A stretch of 64,000 nt of DNA. It comes from CAZVYN01 sp964631125 (lineage in GTDB: Bacteria > Eisenbacteria > RBG-16-71-46 > CAIMUX01). The translations under genes and the position numbers were made by a program. The DNA is taken from the NCBI GenBank assembly GCA_964631125.1, contig CAZVYN010000010.1, positions 9,510 through 73,509 of the forward strand, written 5' to 3'. The notes under the pieces were generated by a model. It was given only the letters and a program-made list of their open reading frames with translations, was not told where the DNA came from and made no database searches. This document shows, in pieces, positions 42,462 through 51,382 of this stretch; position 1 is the first letter of the stretch; every line of letters begins with the position of its first letter.

Positions 42462-43668
42462 GTGTCGACGCAAAGGTGGATCTTCGTCCTACTCCTGGGC
42501 GCCTGTCTCGCTGGTTGCAGCGATGACAATCCGAGCGATGTCGATACAACGGCCCCGGCAAGAACGGACAACCTGTCCGCTGCAGCGGGGCCGCTGCGGA
42601 GTGTTGTCTTGACTTGGACGGCCCCGGGGGATTGTCGCTTCAGCAAGCATCCAAGATCTCGAGCTGCCTGGAGCGATCTCCGATCTGACGATCGTCGCCC
42701 AAACTCTGAATGAAGCGACCCTTCGGTGGACCGCCCCAGGGGACGACGGACAGTTGGGCAGAGCCGCGTTGTACGACCTTCGCCGGTCCTACGAGGAGAT
42801 CGACGAGAACTCTTGGGAGGACGCGACTGTCGTGCCTGGGGCGCCGCCTCCCGACAGCTCGGGGACGCAGCAATCCGTTGTCGTGCGAAATCTCGATCCA
42901 GGACGCGCCGAGTACTTGGCAATTCGGTCTCGGGACGCCCAGGAGAATTGGTCGGCGCTATCTAACGTGGTCAGCACAACGCCGAGCGATTTTGTCCAGC
43001 TCACGTTCTCGGAGCGAACCGTTGGAGCATACGCTCCATCTGTTTCGCGAGATGGGACGAAGATCGCCTTCCACGCGGACTATGTGACGAGTTTCCGTCA
43101 CCAACTCTACGCCATGTCCGCGGACGGAAGCGGCGCCACGCAGCTTACCAGTCTTCCGGAGGGAGCAATCACCCCAGACTGGTCGCCGGACGGCTCGCGA
43201 ATCGCATACTCGGTGCGGTCGTTCGAGGACCCCTTGGGATCCTCGGAACTCTATGTTGTCGAAGTTGCCGGTGGGTCTCCCCAGCTGCTCGAATCCGACG
43301 GTTCGCGCAACAGCTCGCCAGCCTGGTCGCCCACGGGAGACGAGATCGCATTCCAATCCAATCGTACGGGCGATGATGAGCTCTGGATAATTGCGACAAG
43401 CGGAGGCGAGCCAACCCGTCTCACGGATAGTTCCTCATCCGAGGACACAGCCGCCTCCTGGTCGCCGACTGGAGACGCCATCGTGTTCGCTTCCGACCGA
43501 AGCGGGAACCGCGACCTGTGGTTGATTTCTCGCGATGGCGCCGTCGAGACACAGATCACGTTTGATTCCTGGACGCAGACCGACCCGTCTTGGTCTCCGA
43601 CAGGCGAGTTCATCGCGTGCGTAGTGTCCCGAGACGACAAGGGCGACATTCGGATCGTTCGTCGTTAG
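42462..43668 (+). pseudogene. FnIII and PD40 beta-propeller lipoprotein with a frameshift
   Basis: GTG 42462 (AGGAGGAG upstream) starts a lipoprotein signal (FVLLLGACLAGC) and half a FnIII domain (SVVLTWTAPGD). Near 42635 the frame changes. A second, complete FnIII domain follows (ISDLTIVAQTLNEATLRW, then WSALSNVVSTTP), then six PD40/TolB-like propeller blades such as SPDGSRIAYSV, SPTGDEIAFQSNRTG and SPTGDAIVFASDRSG. About 70 residues of the first FnIII are missing, so a deletion between similar domains with frame loss is the simplest reading. If expressed it would be an outer-surface lipoprotein with a sensory or binding propeller. Confidence 0.75.
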
Positions 43669-43705
43669 GTCGCCAAGAGGCAGCGCAGGACCTGTTACGC
43701 GAACC

Positions 43706-44104
43706 TCAGTACAGCGTGATCAACACCGTGTCGCGGACGCCGCGCGACTGCGCGACGATCGCGGCCACGCCGGTCTCTCGGCCGGCGACGAAGGTGACTC
43801 GGGCCAGGCCGTCTCGGGTGAAACCTTCGGGATCGATTCGCCCGAGCGAGGTCGCGAACTGCACCACGGTGGAGTCGGCGATCGGTCGTGAACCTTGCAG
43901 GACGGTTGCCCAGATCGTGGCCGCGCTGGTCGAGTCGGCCAGGACGAGGAGCGGAACCGAGTCGAGTTGCAGCGAGATCTGCTTCTCGTCGTCCGGATCA
44001 GTTCCGGTGCGGCAGGCGGCGACGGCGAGTGCGCCGAGGAACGCCAGTGCGAGGGCGCGGCCCAGTTGCGTGAACGTCACTTCGAGTCTGGATCGGTGGA
44101 TCAC
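43706..44104 (-). CDS. Small lipoprotein with invasin-type Ig domain
   Basis: GTG 44104 overlaps the stop of the barrel gene (GTGA). The 132-aa product has a lipoprotein signal (LALAFLGALAVAAC) and a single Big-1/invasin-like Ig domain: DSTSAATIWATVLQGSRPIA, DSTVVQFATSLGRIDPE and GLARVTFVAGRETGVAAI. It probably sits at the cell surface or periplasm and is cotranslated with the upstream outer-membrane gene. Confidence 0.82.
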   Translation of the reverse strand: MIHRSRLEVTFTQLGRALALAFLGALAVAACRTGTDPDDEKQISLQLDSVPLLVLADSTSAATIWATVLQGSRPIADSTVVQFATSLGRIDPEGFTRDGLARVTFVAGRETGVAAIVAQSRGVRDTVLITLY

Positions 44105-45459
44105 AACGCCTCCCGCGCGGCGATGACGGACGTCGCCTCGGCCACGATCTGTTCGGCGACGCGCCGCGCCGCCTCGTCCCGCAGGGCCGACTTCACCTCG
44201 TCGGGCGTCACCTTGGTCAGGACCGAAGTGGAGGAGGGTGCGATCTCGGCGCCCAGGCCGCGCGAGGCGCTTCCTTCGAAGACCGACCGCGCGACGATCG
44301 AGTAGCCGTCGGGAGCGACCAGCTCCATCTGCGCGGTGATCGTCGTCGTCGCTCGGGGCGCGCGCAGCAAGAGCGGGACGGAGAACCCGCCGACCTCGCC
44401 GTCGTCGATCGCCAGGATCCTTATGGCGAGTTCGTAGTGCCGGACCTGCGCCAGCGCATCCCGATGCTCGCCAGGGATCGTGCGCACGAAGACCGAGAGC
44501 GCTCCCTCACTGTGCGGAGTCCGCGTGCGGATGACCGAGGCCAGCTGGCCGGCGACGCCGTGCGGATCGGGCATCATCGCCTCGATCGGCAAGACGAGCA
44601 GCGCCGTCATGGCGCGAGGCGACGACTCGACCTCGAGCAGATCCCCGGCGCCGCGCGGCCAGCCGAAACTCACACCGAGGTGCGTTTCGAGATCGACCGC
44701 GTGATCCTGCAACAGCCGTCGGCGCGCGCCGATCTCCACGCCCACGCCGAGAGCCAACGGGATGCCGACGCCGGCGTTCACCTCTGCGTCGGGGTCTTGC
44801 GAGACGAGGCTCCAACGAGCCGCGTACTCGCCGAAAGCTGAGATGCCGAACGGCAGGAAGCCGACCGCCTCGAGTCCGAGTCCAGCCGTGACATACGCAT
44901 CGAGGTCGCCGCCCGGCAGCAGCACGCCGGGGTCGACGTAGGCGGAGAGACGCCGCGCGCCGACGCGGGCGTCGTACTGGAAGAGCGCTTGCGCCGCGTA
45001 CTGGTACTCGCCGGTCGTGAACGGCATGAGTCCCGCACGCTCTTCCTCAAATCCGGTCGGAAGCACGAGCACCTGCCGCAGCCCGAGACGCAGCGGCCGA
45101 TCGGGATACGGTTGGAACGACGCCTTGAGCGAGAGGTGCGTGTCGCCGAGTCCCGACTTGTGCAGAAGACCGGTGCGCTGTTCGAAGTGCGCCGCGGCGA
45201 GTCCGACCGAGAGATAGCTGCTCAGCCCGTAGTCGAACTGCACGTTGTAGCGGAGCATCCGTCCCGCCCCCGGCAGCTCTTCGAGCAGACGGCGCCCGCG
45301 CGCCACGACTTGTCCATGCAGTGGGCCCTCGGCCCGCGCGATGTGCACCAGGTCGCCGTCCTCGGGACCCGACCCGAGGGTCTGGGCGGTCGCCATGGAA
45401 GGTGCGAGCGTCAGCATCATCGCGAGGGAGACGAGGGCGCGGGTCATCCTGTTGCCCAT
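44101..45459 (-). CDS. Predicted outer-membrane beta-barrel protein
   Basis: ATG 45459 (MGNRMTRALVSLAMML, cleavage near ATAQ) gives 452 aa. Residues 40-260 have alternating hydrophobic strands with aromatic ends, for example YGLSSYLSVGLAAAHF and GISAFGEYAARWSL, as in transporter-like outer-membrane barrels. A C-terminal soluble half (FVRTIPGEHRDALAQVRHYE, then TITAQMELVAPDGYS) is beta-rich and may be periplasmic. No specific family is recognised. It is followed at once by the Ig-domain lipoprotein, which suggests a surface pair. Confidence 0.7.
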   Translation of the reverse strand: MGNRMTRALVSLAMMLTLAPSMATAQTLGSGPEDGDLVHIARAEGPLHGQVVARGRRLLEELPGAGRMLRYNVQFDYGLSSYLSVGLAAAHFEQRTGLLHKSGLGDTHLSLKASFQPYPDRPLRLGLRQVLVLPTGFEEERAGLMPFTTGEYQYAAQALFQYDARVGARRLSAYVDPGVLLPGGDLDAYVTAGLGLEAVGFLPFGISAFGEYAARWSLVSQDPDAEVNAGVGIPLALGVGVEIGARRRLLQDHAVDLETHLGVSFGWPRGAGDLLEVESSPRAMTALLVLPIEAMMPDPHGVAGQLASVIRTRTPHSEGALSVFVRTIPGEHRDALAQVRHYELAIRILAIDDGEVGGFSVPLLLRAPRATTTITAQMELVAPDGYSIVARSVFEGSASRGLGAEIAPSSTSVLTKVTPDEVKSALRDEAARRVAEQIVAEATSVIAAREAL

Positions 45460-45616
45460 GCGGTCGGCCTCCTGTCCGCGAGCTTCTAGGCAGCCGGCGT
45501 GCCAGGGGCTGAGTTGGGAGAGGCGTGCGAGGAGAGCGCGTGGGGACAACGAGATGCGCGAAGAGGGAGTGAGGCGCGTGACGGTGGGTAGGAGTTGCCC
45601 GGTTGGGGGGAATGAG

Positions 45617-45649
45617 AAGGCCGCCGGTCCGTGGTGGAGCGGCGGCCTT
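45617..45649. repeat. Inverted repeat near the end of the NHL gene
   Basis: AAGGCCGCC and GGCGGCCTT form a 9-bp stem with a 15-nt loop. It lies downstream of the giant minus-strand gene and could add to termination. Confidence 0.5.
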
Positions 45650-45662
45650 CTGGGAGAGCGGA

Positions 45663-45689
45663 ATCGGGTCAGACTTTGTCTGACCCGAT
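45663..45689 (-). terminator. 12-bp palindromic hairpin after the NHL gene
   Basis: ATCGGGTCAGAC and GTCTGACCCGAT pair perfectly around TTT, 5 bp after the stop of the minus-strand gene. There is no T tract, so it may be a REP-like element or a factor-dependent terminator. Confidence 0.5.
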
Positions 45690-45693
45690 CACT

Positions 45694-48600
45694 TTAATGC
45701 GCGAGGATCAGCTTCCGAGTGGAGACCTGCTCGCCGGCGGAGAGACGGTAGAAGTAGACGCCGGCGGGGAGGAGCTCGCCGCCCGCCGACCTACCGTCGA
45801 ACGAAACGGCGTGGTAACCGGCCTCCATCGTTCCGCGCGCGAGACTGCGGACCTGACGGCCGCTCGCATCGAAGACCTCGAGCGAGACGCCCGCCGTGCC
45901 CGGCAGCGCGAAGAGGATGTTGGTCGATCCCATGACCGGGTTCGGATAGTTCGCGTAGAGCTGGAAGGCGGCCGGGCCACCCGCCAACGGCTCCAACTGT
46001 CCGCGACCGCGCGAGAGGACCTGATTGCCCGCGCCGCGGAGGTCGTAGACGAGATCGAAGTCGCTCGTCGCCGTCTCCAGGATGCGGAAGGTCACCTGCG
46101 CGACCACGCCGCGGCCGGAGACGGTCGGGGATTCGCGGTCGAGCTTGCTGACCGAGACCTCCAACCAATCAGAGCCCGCGCGGTGCAAGAAGAGCGAGCC
46201 GTTCGCGCCGGAGAAGTGGTCGCCCGAGCGGACCTCCAACGGCTCCAACTGCGTCGGGTCGTAGCCGAGATTCAGCCACGCGCCCTGGAGATTGTAGCCG
46301 TCCGCGATCAGGTCGACCGTCAGGGTCGAGCCCGGCAGCGGACTTTCGACATGCGCGACGGTGGTCACGCGGGCCGAGCCGACCACGTCGGCGCCGAGCG
46401 CTTCAGGACGGTTCAGCGACGAACGCAGGAGGGCCAGATCGCTCCCCGGCGCGACGCGCAGGAATCCGTTCGAAGCGGCCCACGACCACTGCGTCGTGAA
46501 CGCGAGGATGTCGTCGACATCGAGTACCTGATCTGGGACCGGCAGCATGTCTGGCGCCGAGCCGGTCGTGGGACCGAAGTCGGCGATGAAGTCTTGCGTC
46601 GTGCCGTTGCCGTTCCAGCCCTCGGTGAAGACCATCTGGTCCTCGAAGTTGATCAAGCCGTCGGGACGCGGCCGGTAGTTCGGCAGGGTCGAGTCGGCGC
46701 CGGCGCCGTTCGAAGCCACGTCTCCCAGGTAGGCGAGGCGGAGATCCGCGCCGCGCACCTTCCAGCTCGACGGCGACTCGTTGTGGATGTCGCGCATGTA
46801 GCTGGAGGCCGTCGTGATCGAAAGCGAGCCGTTCTTGAAACGAGCCGCCGGGGTGATCGCGCTCGCCTTGGCGCGCAGAAGGACACGCGCCACGGTGTGC
46901 GGACCGTTGCCGGTCAGACCGATCGGCGTGCCGACCGCGGAGGCCGCGACCGAGTACGAGCCGGCAGTGTTGTTGAACGAGCTGTTGAAGACCACTCCGG
47001 TCGCGCCCGAGCCGTCCCAGGCGTTGCCGTCGGTGATCTCGACGATCTCGACCAACATCGGATCGAACGCGCCCGTGTAACCGACCGCGATCACGCTGTC
47101 CGGATAGCTGACCTGCAGGTTGACCACGCGCTCCAGACCGTTCTGGAGATAGATCGCGCGGTCGCCGTCGATGGCGTCGGCGGCGCTCAGGCCCGGCAGG
47201 ATCGATGAGTCGACGCAGAACAGCTCGATGCTGGTCGTCTGATCGGTCGCCACGCTGTTGCCGCTCGAGTCCTTCAGCATCGCGAACAAGTAGTACGAAT
47301 CATTGTCCGCGGGCGGTCCACCGGGCGTGTCGGCGAGGTTCCACGTCGCGCTGGAGGCGGTCCCGGAGACCGTTCCGCCGGCGATGCAGAGCTTCGACGT
47401 CGTCGCGCTGTAGGTCGACGCGGTGTCGTAGTAGAAGTCGATCCAACCGCCGCTCGGAGCGTTCGTCGTCACGATCGTGAAGGTGAACGAACCGTTCGTC
47501 AGATAGCACGCCGGCAGCGTGGTGAAGTTGGAGACGATGATCGTCGGCGTCGGCGCCTCTTCGTACTTGGTCACCATGTTGCGCAGACCGTCGGCCACGT
47601 AGAGGTCGAGGTCCAGGCCGTTGGTGAGGAACGAAATGCCCGAGAGCTCCGCGTAGCGACCCAGGACGTTGCCCTGGCCGCCGACCGCGCTGTCGTAGGT
47701 CGGAACGGTCGAGCCGCCCGCGCCCGCCGCCGCGGTGTCACGGTAGAGGACGACGCGGTCGTTGCCCTGATCCGCCACGGCGACGTAGACGAGGTTCGGC
47801 GTGGCGGCGTCCGCCTGGACCACGACGTCGACCGGCGTGTCCAAGTTGTCGCCGGCGGCCGTGCCGGTGTTCCACGAGCAGATGAAGACCATCCGCGCGG
47901 GGAGATTGAGCGAGAGGTCGGCCGGATAGAAGTTCAGCTTCTGGATCCGGTTGTTGCCGGTGTCCGCGACGTAGACGTCGTAGGCGCCGAGGTTCGTGTT
48001 CCAACGAGCCGCCACGCCGCGCGGGGCCGAGAAGCGACCGTTGCCGGTGCCGCTGGAGCCGTAGCGCAGGACGTCGGGCGTCGTCGTGTAGTTGTAGTCG
48101 AACGCCGTCGAGACCGGAGGAACCGAGCCATGGATGCCGTCACCGAAGGTGATGGCGCCGTTCGCCCAGTTGACCTCGAAGACCTCGTCGTTCGGGCCGG
48201 CCGTCGTGATGTCGCCGACGACATCCCAGACGACCGGAGTGCCGGCCGGATCGAAGGTGATGCTGGTCAGCGTGCCTTCCTTGATCGGAGCGGTCGCCGT
48301 CCAGCTCACCCAGTCCTCGGGCACGGGGACCGGGGTCGTCTGACGGTAGTCGACCGTCGCGACCGCGCCGACCAGACCGGCTCCCGTCGGCTGCGCGGCG
48401 TTCTGCGTGCGAGCGTCACCCGGCAGCCAGTCGCCGGCGAAGCTCGTGCCCGCGCCGTCCGCTCCCGCGATGACCTTGATGCGATCGCCGCCGGTGTCGG
48501 CGGCGAAGATGTAGCGGCCGTTGACCGCCACCGTCGTCGCGATCGTGATCGTAACGCCGACCGCGCCGTTCAGCGGGAGGGAGAGTCCCGGGATCCCCAG

Positions 48601-49731
48601 GAACGGATTGGCCAACTCGGCGAAGGCGGCGCCCGTCACGAGCACGCGACCGGTCGAAAGGTCGGTGATCGTGGTGAGCCCCCCGGAGACCGTCACGTCG
48701 TAGGTGTGACCCGTGACCTGATTGGCGTCGGAGACCGCGGCCGTCGCCTGATCGAACGGACCGCCGTCCCCGCTCGGCGTGACCGTGGCGCCGGTCGAGG
48801 CGCCGGCGCGCGCGACGGCGACGTCGTACGGGTTGGTCAGCACGTCGTCGTACTGCTCACCCGCCGTGACCGTGCCGGCGACTGCGACCGTGTAGAAGAA
48901 GAGCTCCTGATCCTGGCTGCCCGAATCGTCCGCGGCGTCGACGACGAAGATGTCATCGGAAGTCGCGGTCGACTCGTTCTGGATGACGGCGAGCGCACGC
49001 AACTGCTGCCAGCTCGACGGTCCGCCCGAGGCTTCGTCGATCTCGGTCAGGACCGGCGAAGGGCCGGCGCCGGTGCCGTAGTCGACATCGCCGAGGCCGA
49101 ACGCGTAGACCGCGCCGGTCTGCTCGTTCGAGATCGCATAACGCAGCGCGATCGTCGACGTAGCGGAGAGAGAACTCCCCGGGAAAAGGATCTCCGGCGC
49201 GTTCACCGCATCGTCGAAGTCGATCGTGTAGACGCGATCCGCCGCGACAAATCCCGCCAGGCTGCTCACCCACGTCCAGGTCACTCCGTCGATCGAAACC
49301 GACTGGGAGTGAGGAACGATCGAAGCAGTGGCGCTCGGCGCCCACTGCGCGGGAAAGATCTGATCCGAATCCCACTCGGAAGCCGCGGCGGCGCCGCTGC
49401 TCTGGTAGGTCAGATCGAGCTGCGTGTAGTAGCTGTAAGTTCCGTTGGCCTCGAACGCCTGCACGCGGTTGTTGCCCGCGTCCAGGACGTAGACCACGTC
49501 ACGTTCGTTCGCGGCATGCTCGCGCGCCGCCACTCCGAAAGACTGCACGAACGGAATATCGATCACCGGATCGTTGACCATCTGGTTCAACGTCGGCGTG
49601 TTGATCGACCGGAAATACGGCCCGTTCCACTCGAGGATCGGATCGTACTGCACTCCGGCTTGGGCGAAGCCCGCCCCGCCGAGTGCGAGCACGATCAGAG
49701 TCCCCAGCAGGAAAGCACTGAACCTCGACAT
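45694..49731 (-). CDS. Giant secreted NHL / cohesin-like / dockerin-like protein with FlgD-type C-terminus
   Basis: ATG 49731 has a perfect AAAGGAGG and starts a signal peptide (SAFLLGTLIVLALGGAGFAQA); product 1345 aa. NHL propeller units appear at VVYVLDAGNNRVQAF, IFAADTGGDRIKVI, VYVADTGNNRIQKL, VAVADQGNDRVVLY and LYVADGLRNMVTKYE. Then a cohesin-like domain (VNLQVSYPDSVIAVGYTGAF), a dockerin-like calcium pair (PDGLINFEDQMVFTEGW and DQVLDVDDILAFTTQW), a second cohesin-like domain (LIADGYNLQGAWLNLGYDP) and the C-terminal FlgD/T9SS-type domain (ANYPNPVMGSTNI, AGVYFYRLSAGEQVSTRKL). The role is a large extracellular scaffold or adhesion protein; calcium binding is inferred. Confidence 0.88.
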   Translation of the reverse strand: MSRFSAFLLGTLIVLALGGAGFAQAGVQYDPILEWNGPYFRSINTPTLNQMVNDPVIDIPFVQSFGVAAREHAANERDVVYVLDAGNNRVQAFEANGTYSYYTQLDLTYQSSGAAAASEWDSDQIFPAQWAPSATASIVPHSQSVSIDGVTWTWVSSLAGFVAADRVYTIDFDDAVNAPEILFPGSSLSATSTIALRYAISNEQTGAVYAFGLGDVDYGTGAGPSPVLTEIDEASGGPSSWQQLRALAVIQNESTATSDDIFVVDAADDSGSQDQELFFYTVAVAGTVTAGEQYDDVLTNPYDVAVARAGASTGATVTPSGDGGPFDQATAAVSDANQVTGHTYDVTVSGGLTTITDLSTGRVLVTGAAFAELANPFLGIPGLSLPLNGAVGVTITIATTVAVNGRYIFAADTGGDRIKVIAGADGAGTSFAGDWLPGDARTQNAAQPTGAGLVGAVATVDYRQTTPVPVPEDWVSWTATAPIKEGTLTSITFDPAGTPVVWDVVGDITTAGPNDEVFEVNWANGAITFGDGIHGSVPPVSTAFDYNYTTTPDVLRYGSSGTGNGRFSAPRGVAARWNTNLGAYDVYVADTGNNRIQKLNFYPADLSLNLPARMVFICSWNTGTAAGDNLDTPVDVVVQADAATPNLVYVAVADQGNDRVVLYRDTAAAGAGGSTVPTYDSAVGGQGNVLGRYAELSGISFLTNGLDLDLYVADGLRNMVTKYEEAPTPTIIVSNFTTLPACYLTNGSFTFTIVTTNAPSGGWIDFYYDTASTYSATTSKLCIAGGTVSGTASSATWNLADTPGGPPADNDSYYLFAMLKDSSGNSVATDQTTSIELFCVDSSILPGLSAADAIDGDRAIYLQNGLERVVNLQVSYPDSVIAVGYTGAFDPMLVEIVEITDGNAWDGSGATGVVFNSSFNNTAGSYSVAASAVGTPIGLTGNGPHTVARVLLRAKASAITPAARFKNGSLSITTASSYMRDIHNESPSSWKVRGADLRLAYLGDVASNGAGADSTLPNYRPRPDGLINFEDQMVFTEGWNGNGTTQDFIADFGPTTGSAPDMLPVPDQVLDVDDILAFTTQWSWAASNGFLRVAPGSDLALLRSSLNRPEALGADVVGSARVTTVAHVESPLPGSTLTVDLIADGYNLQGAWLNLGYDPTQLEPLEVRSGDHFSGANGSLFLHRAGSDWLEVSVSKLDRESPTVSGRGVVAQVTFRILETATSDFDLVYDLRGAGNQVLSRGRGQLEPLAGGPAAFQLYANYPNPVMGSTNILFALPGTAGVSLEVFDASGRQVRSLARGTMEAGYHAVSFDGRSAGGELLPAGVYFYRLSAGEQVSTRKLILAH

Positions 49732-49732
49732 C

Positions 49733-49963
49733 TCAATCCTCCTTTGCGCCTGGCGCGAGCGGTTTCCGGCGACCGGTCCGTCGTTCCGGCTCGATCCCTG
49801 AACCCGTCGATCCCTCGAACATGACCCCACCAAACTCGGCCTCTTCATCCGTGATCCCCCCATCCCTGGACCCTCGATCCAAACTCGTGTAGTTCTGCGG
49901 TTGTCCCTCGGCATCGGCCGGGGCCATCTCTTTCTTGAGTTCGGAGCGAGTCGCCCGGCGCAC
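49733..49963 (-). CDS. Possible small polar protein upstream of the NHL gene
   Basis: GTG 49963 opens a 76-aa frame that ends within the Shine-Dalgarno region of the giant gene. Residues are mainly charged and polar (RRATRSELKKEMAPADAEGQ). There is no motif, no export signal and no family I recognise, and GC-rich DNA often gives such frames, so this is a weak call. Confidence 0.2.
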   Translation of the reverse strand: MRRATRSELKKEMAPADAEGQPQNYTSLDRGSRDGGITDEEAEFGGVMFEGSTGSGIEPERRTGRRKPLAPGAKED

Positions 49964-49988
49964 GGATTCTGGTGTTCGGTCGCATGCT

Positions 49989-51188
49989 CTAGAGGCCTTG
50001 CCGCACGACCCAGGCGCCGCGCAGGTTGAATTGCATTTGGGTCAAGTTGTGGTCGAGGAGCCGGGTGTATACATCCGGGTTCGCCGACTCGGCTGCTTCG
50101 GTTTGTGAGAGCAGCGATATAGAGGAGCGGGTGCGGGCGCCGATAGCGCGGGCGCGCACGATTGCGATGTCGCCGGTTCCATTGGCATTGGTGCCGACGG
50201 CGATGCCGTTCTGGAAGGTGATCTCCCAGCTCGCGGCGTGCTGCGCGAGTCCGGGGATCGGGTCGGCCGCTTGCTCCAGGAAGAGGAAGCCGCGGTGGTC
50301 GCTCCAGAAGTCGCCCGGACGCACGCTGATGATCTCGACCATCTGTCGGTCGTAGGCGATGACCATGGCGATGCCGGCCAGGTTGGAGACGCCGCGCGCG
50401 CGCACGCGGAAGGTGAACTCCTCTTCGCCGGCCACGTCGATCGTGTCGGGCGCGATCTCGATCGTCGGGAACTCGGCGGTGCGAAACGTCAGATCCGATC
50501 CGGTCGCGGACAGCCCGGCCCGGTTCGTGGCCTGGACGCGGAAGTGATACTCCTCGGCTTCCTGGAGGTCGTTGAGCACGAGCGCGTGCGTGCGCGTGAA
50601 CGCGTCGGCCGCCTCGCTCACGACGTGCCCGTACGAGGGAATCAGCCCGTAGAAGGCCTTCCCGCTCGCGCGGTCGTCGGTGCGGAAGGTGATCGTAGCC
50701 GAGTTCGGCGTGATGCCGATGACGGCGATGCCGCTGATGACCGGGGGCGTGGTGTCATCGCGATCGATCGAGCGCGCCGTCGTGAACGATCGCGCCTGCG
50801 AAGTGACGGACGGACCGAGCGGACTCGCCGCCTGCACTTGGTACCAGTACTCGGTCTGTTCGTCGAGCGCGTCGAGCGTGACCTGGTGCGTGACGCCGAG
50901 GCGCGAAGATTCGTTGAAGTTCTGCGCGGCCTGACTGCGGCCGTAGTTGATGGTGCACGAAGCCTGTCGCGTCGTGTTCCACTTCAGCGTGGCGGAAGTG
51001 TCCGTGACCGCGACAACCTCGAGGTTACGAACTTCCAGCTCGCCGCTGGGTAGATCGCCGCCGTCGCCGGGGTCGCTGATGCCGCAACCGATCGAGGCCA
51101 GCAGTAGCGTCAAGCAGACCACGGCGCGCGAGCGCAGGCCGAACGAGAGCAGGCCGAAGTTGTCCCTTGGACGCGTTGTTCTCATCAT
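49989..51188 (-). CDS. FnIII and cohesin-like lipoprotein
   Basis: The 399-aa product has a lipoprotein signal (VVCLTLLLASIGC), two fibronectin type III domains (VTDTSATLKWNTTRQASCTI; ITPNSATITFRTDDRASGKA) and a cohesin-like domain (VRARGVSNLAGIAMVIAYDR, SVRPGDFWSDHRG) at about residues 265-395. It has no FlgD tail. The partner for its cohesin-like domain may be the dockerin-like segment of the giant gene next door, which is on the same strand 257 bp downstream. That pairing is an inference. Confidence 0.85.
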   Translation of the reverse strand: MMRTTRPRDNFGLLSFGLRSRAVVCLTLLLASIGCGISDPGDGGDLPSGELEVRNLEVVAVTDTSATLKWNTTRQASCTINYGRSQAAQNFNESSRLGVTHQVTLDALDEQTEYWYQVQAASPLGPSVTSQARSFTTARSIDRDDTTPPVISGIAVIGITPNSATITFRTDDRASGKAFYGLIPSYGHVVSEAADAFTRTHALVLNDLQEAEEYHFRVQATNRAGLSATGSDLTFRTAEFPTIEIAPDTIDVAGEEEFTFRVRARGVSNLAGIAMVIAYDRQMVEIISVRPGDFWSDHRGFLFLEQAADPIPGLAQHAASWEITFQNGIAVGTNANGTGDIAIVRARAIGARTRSSISLLSQTEAAESANPDVYTRLLDHNLTQMQFNLRGAWVVRQGL

Positions 51189-51382
51189 CCCTGACTCCTG
51201 CGGCTCCAGCCGCGACTGGCTCGAGTTGCCGGCGGCGTCGGACGCCGCGCGTTCCGTTGAGCGCCCTGCTCCCGGACATCTCTGTGATTCGTCGGCCGCG
51301 ACGGTCGGCTTTAGCCAGAAAGCGCTTGATTGTGGAACGAAGAGCTGTGCCCCGGCGCCGCCGTGCGGGGCATCGCGGCGCC

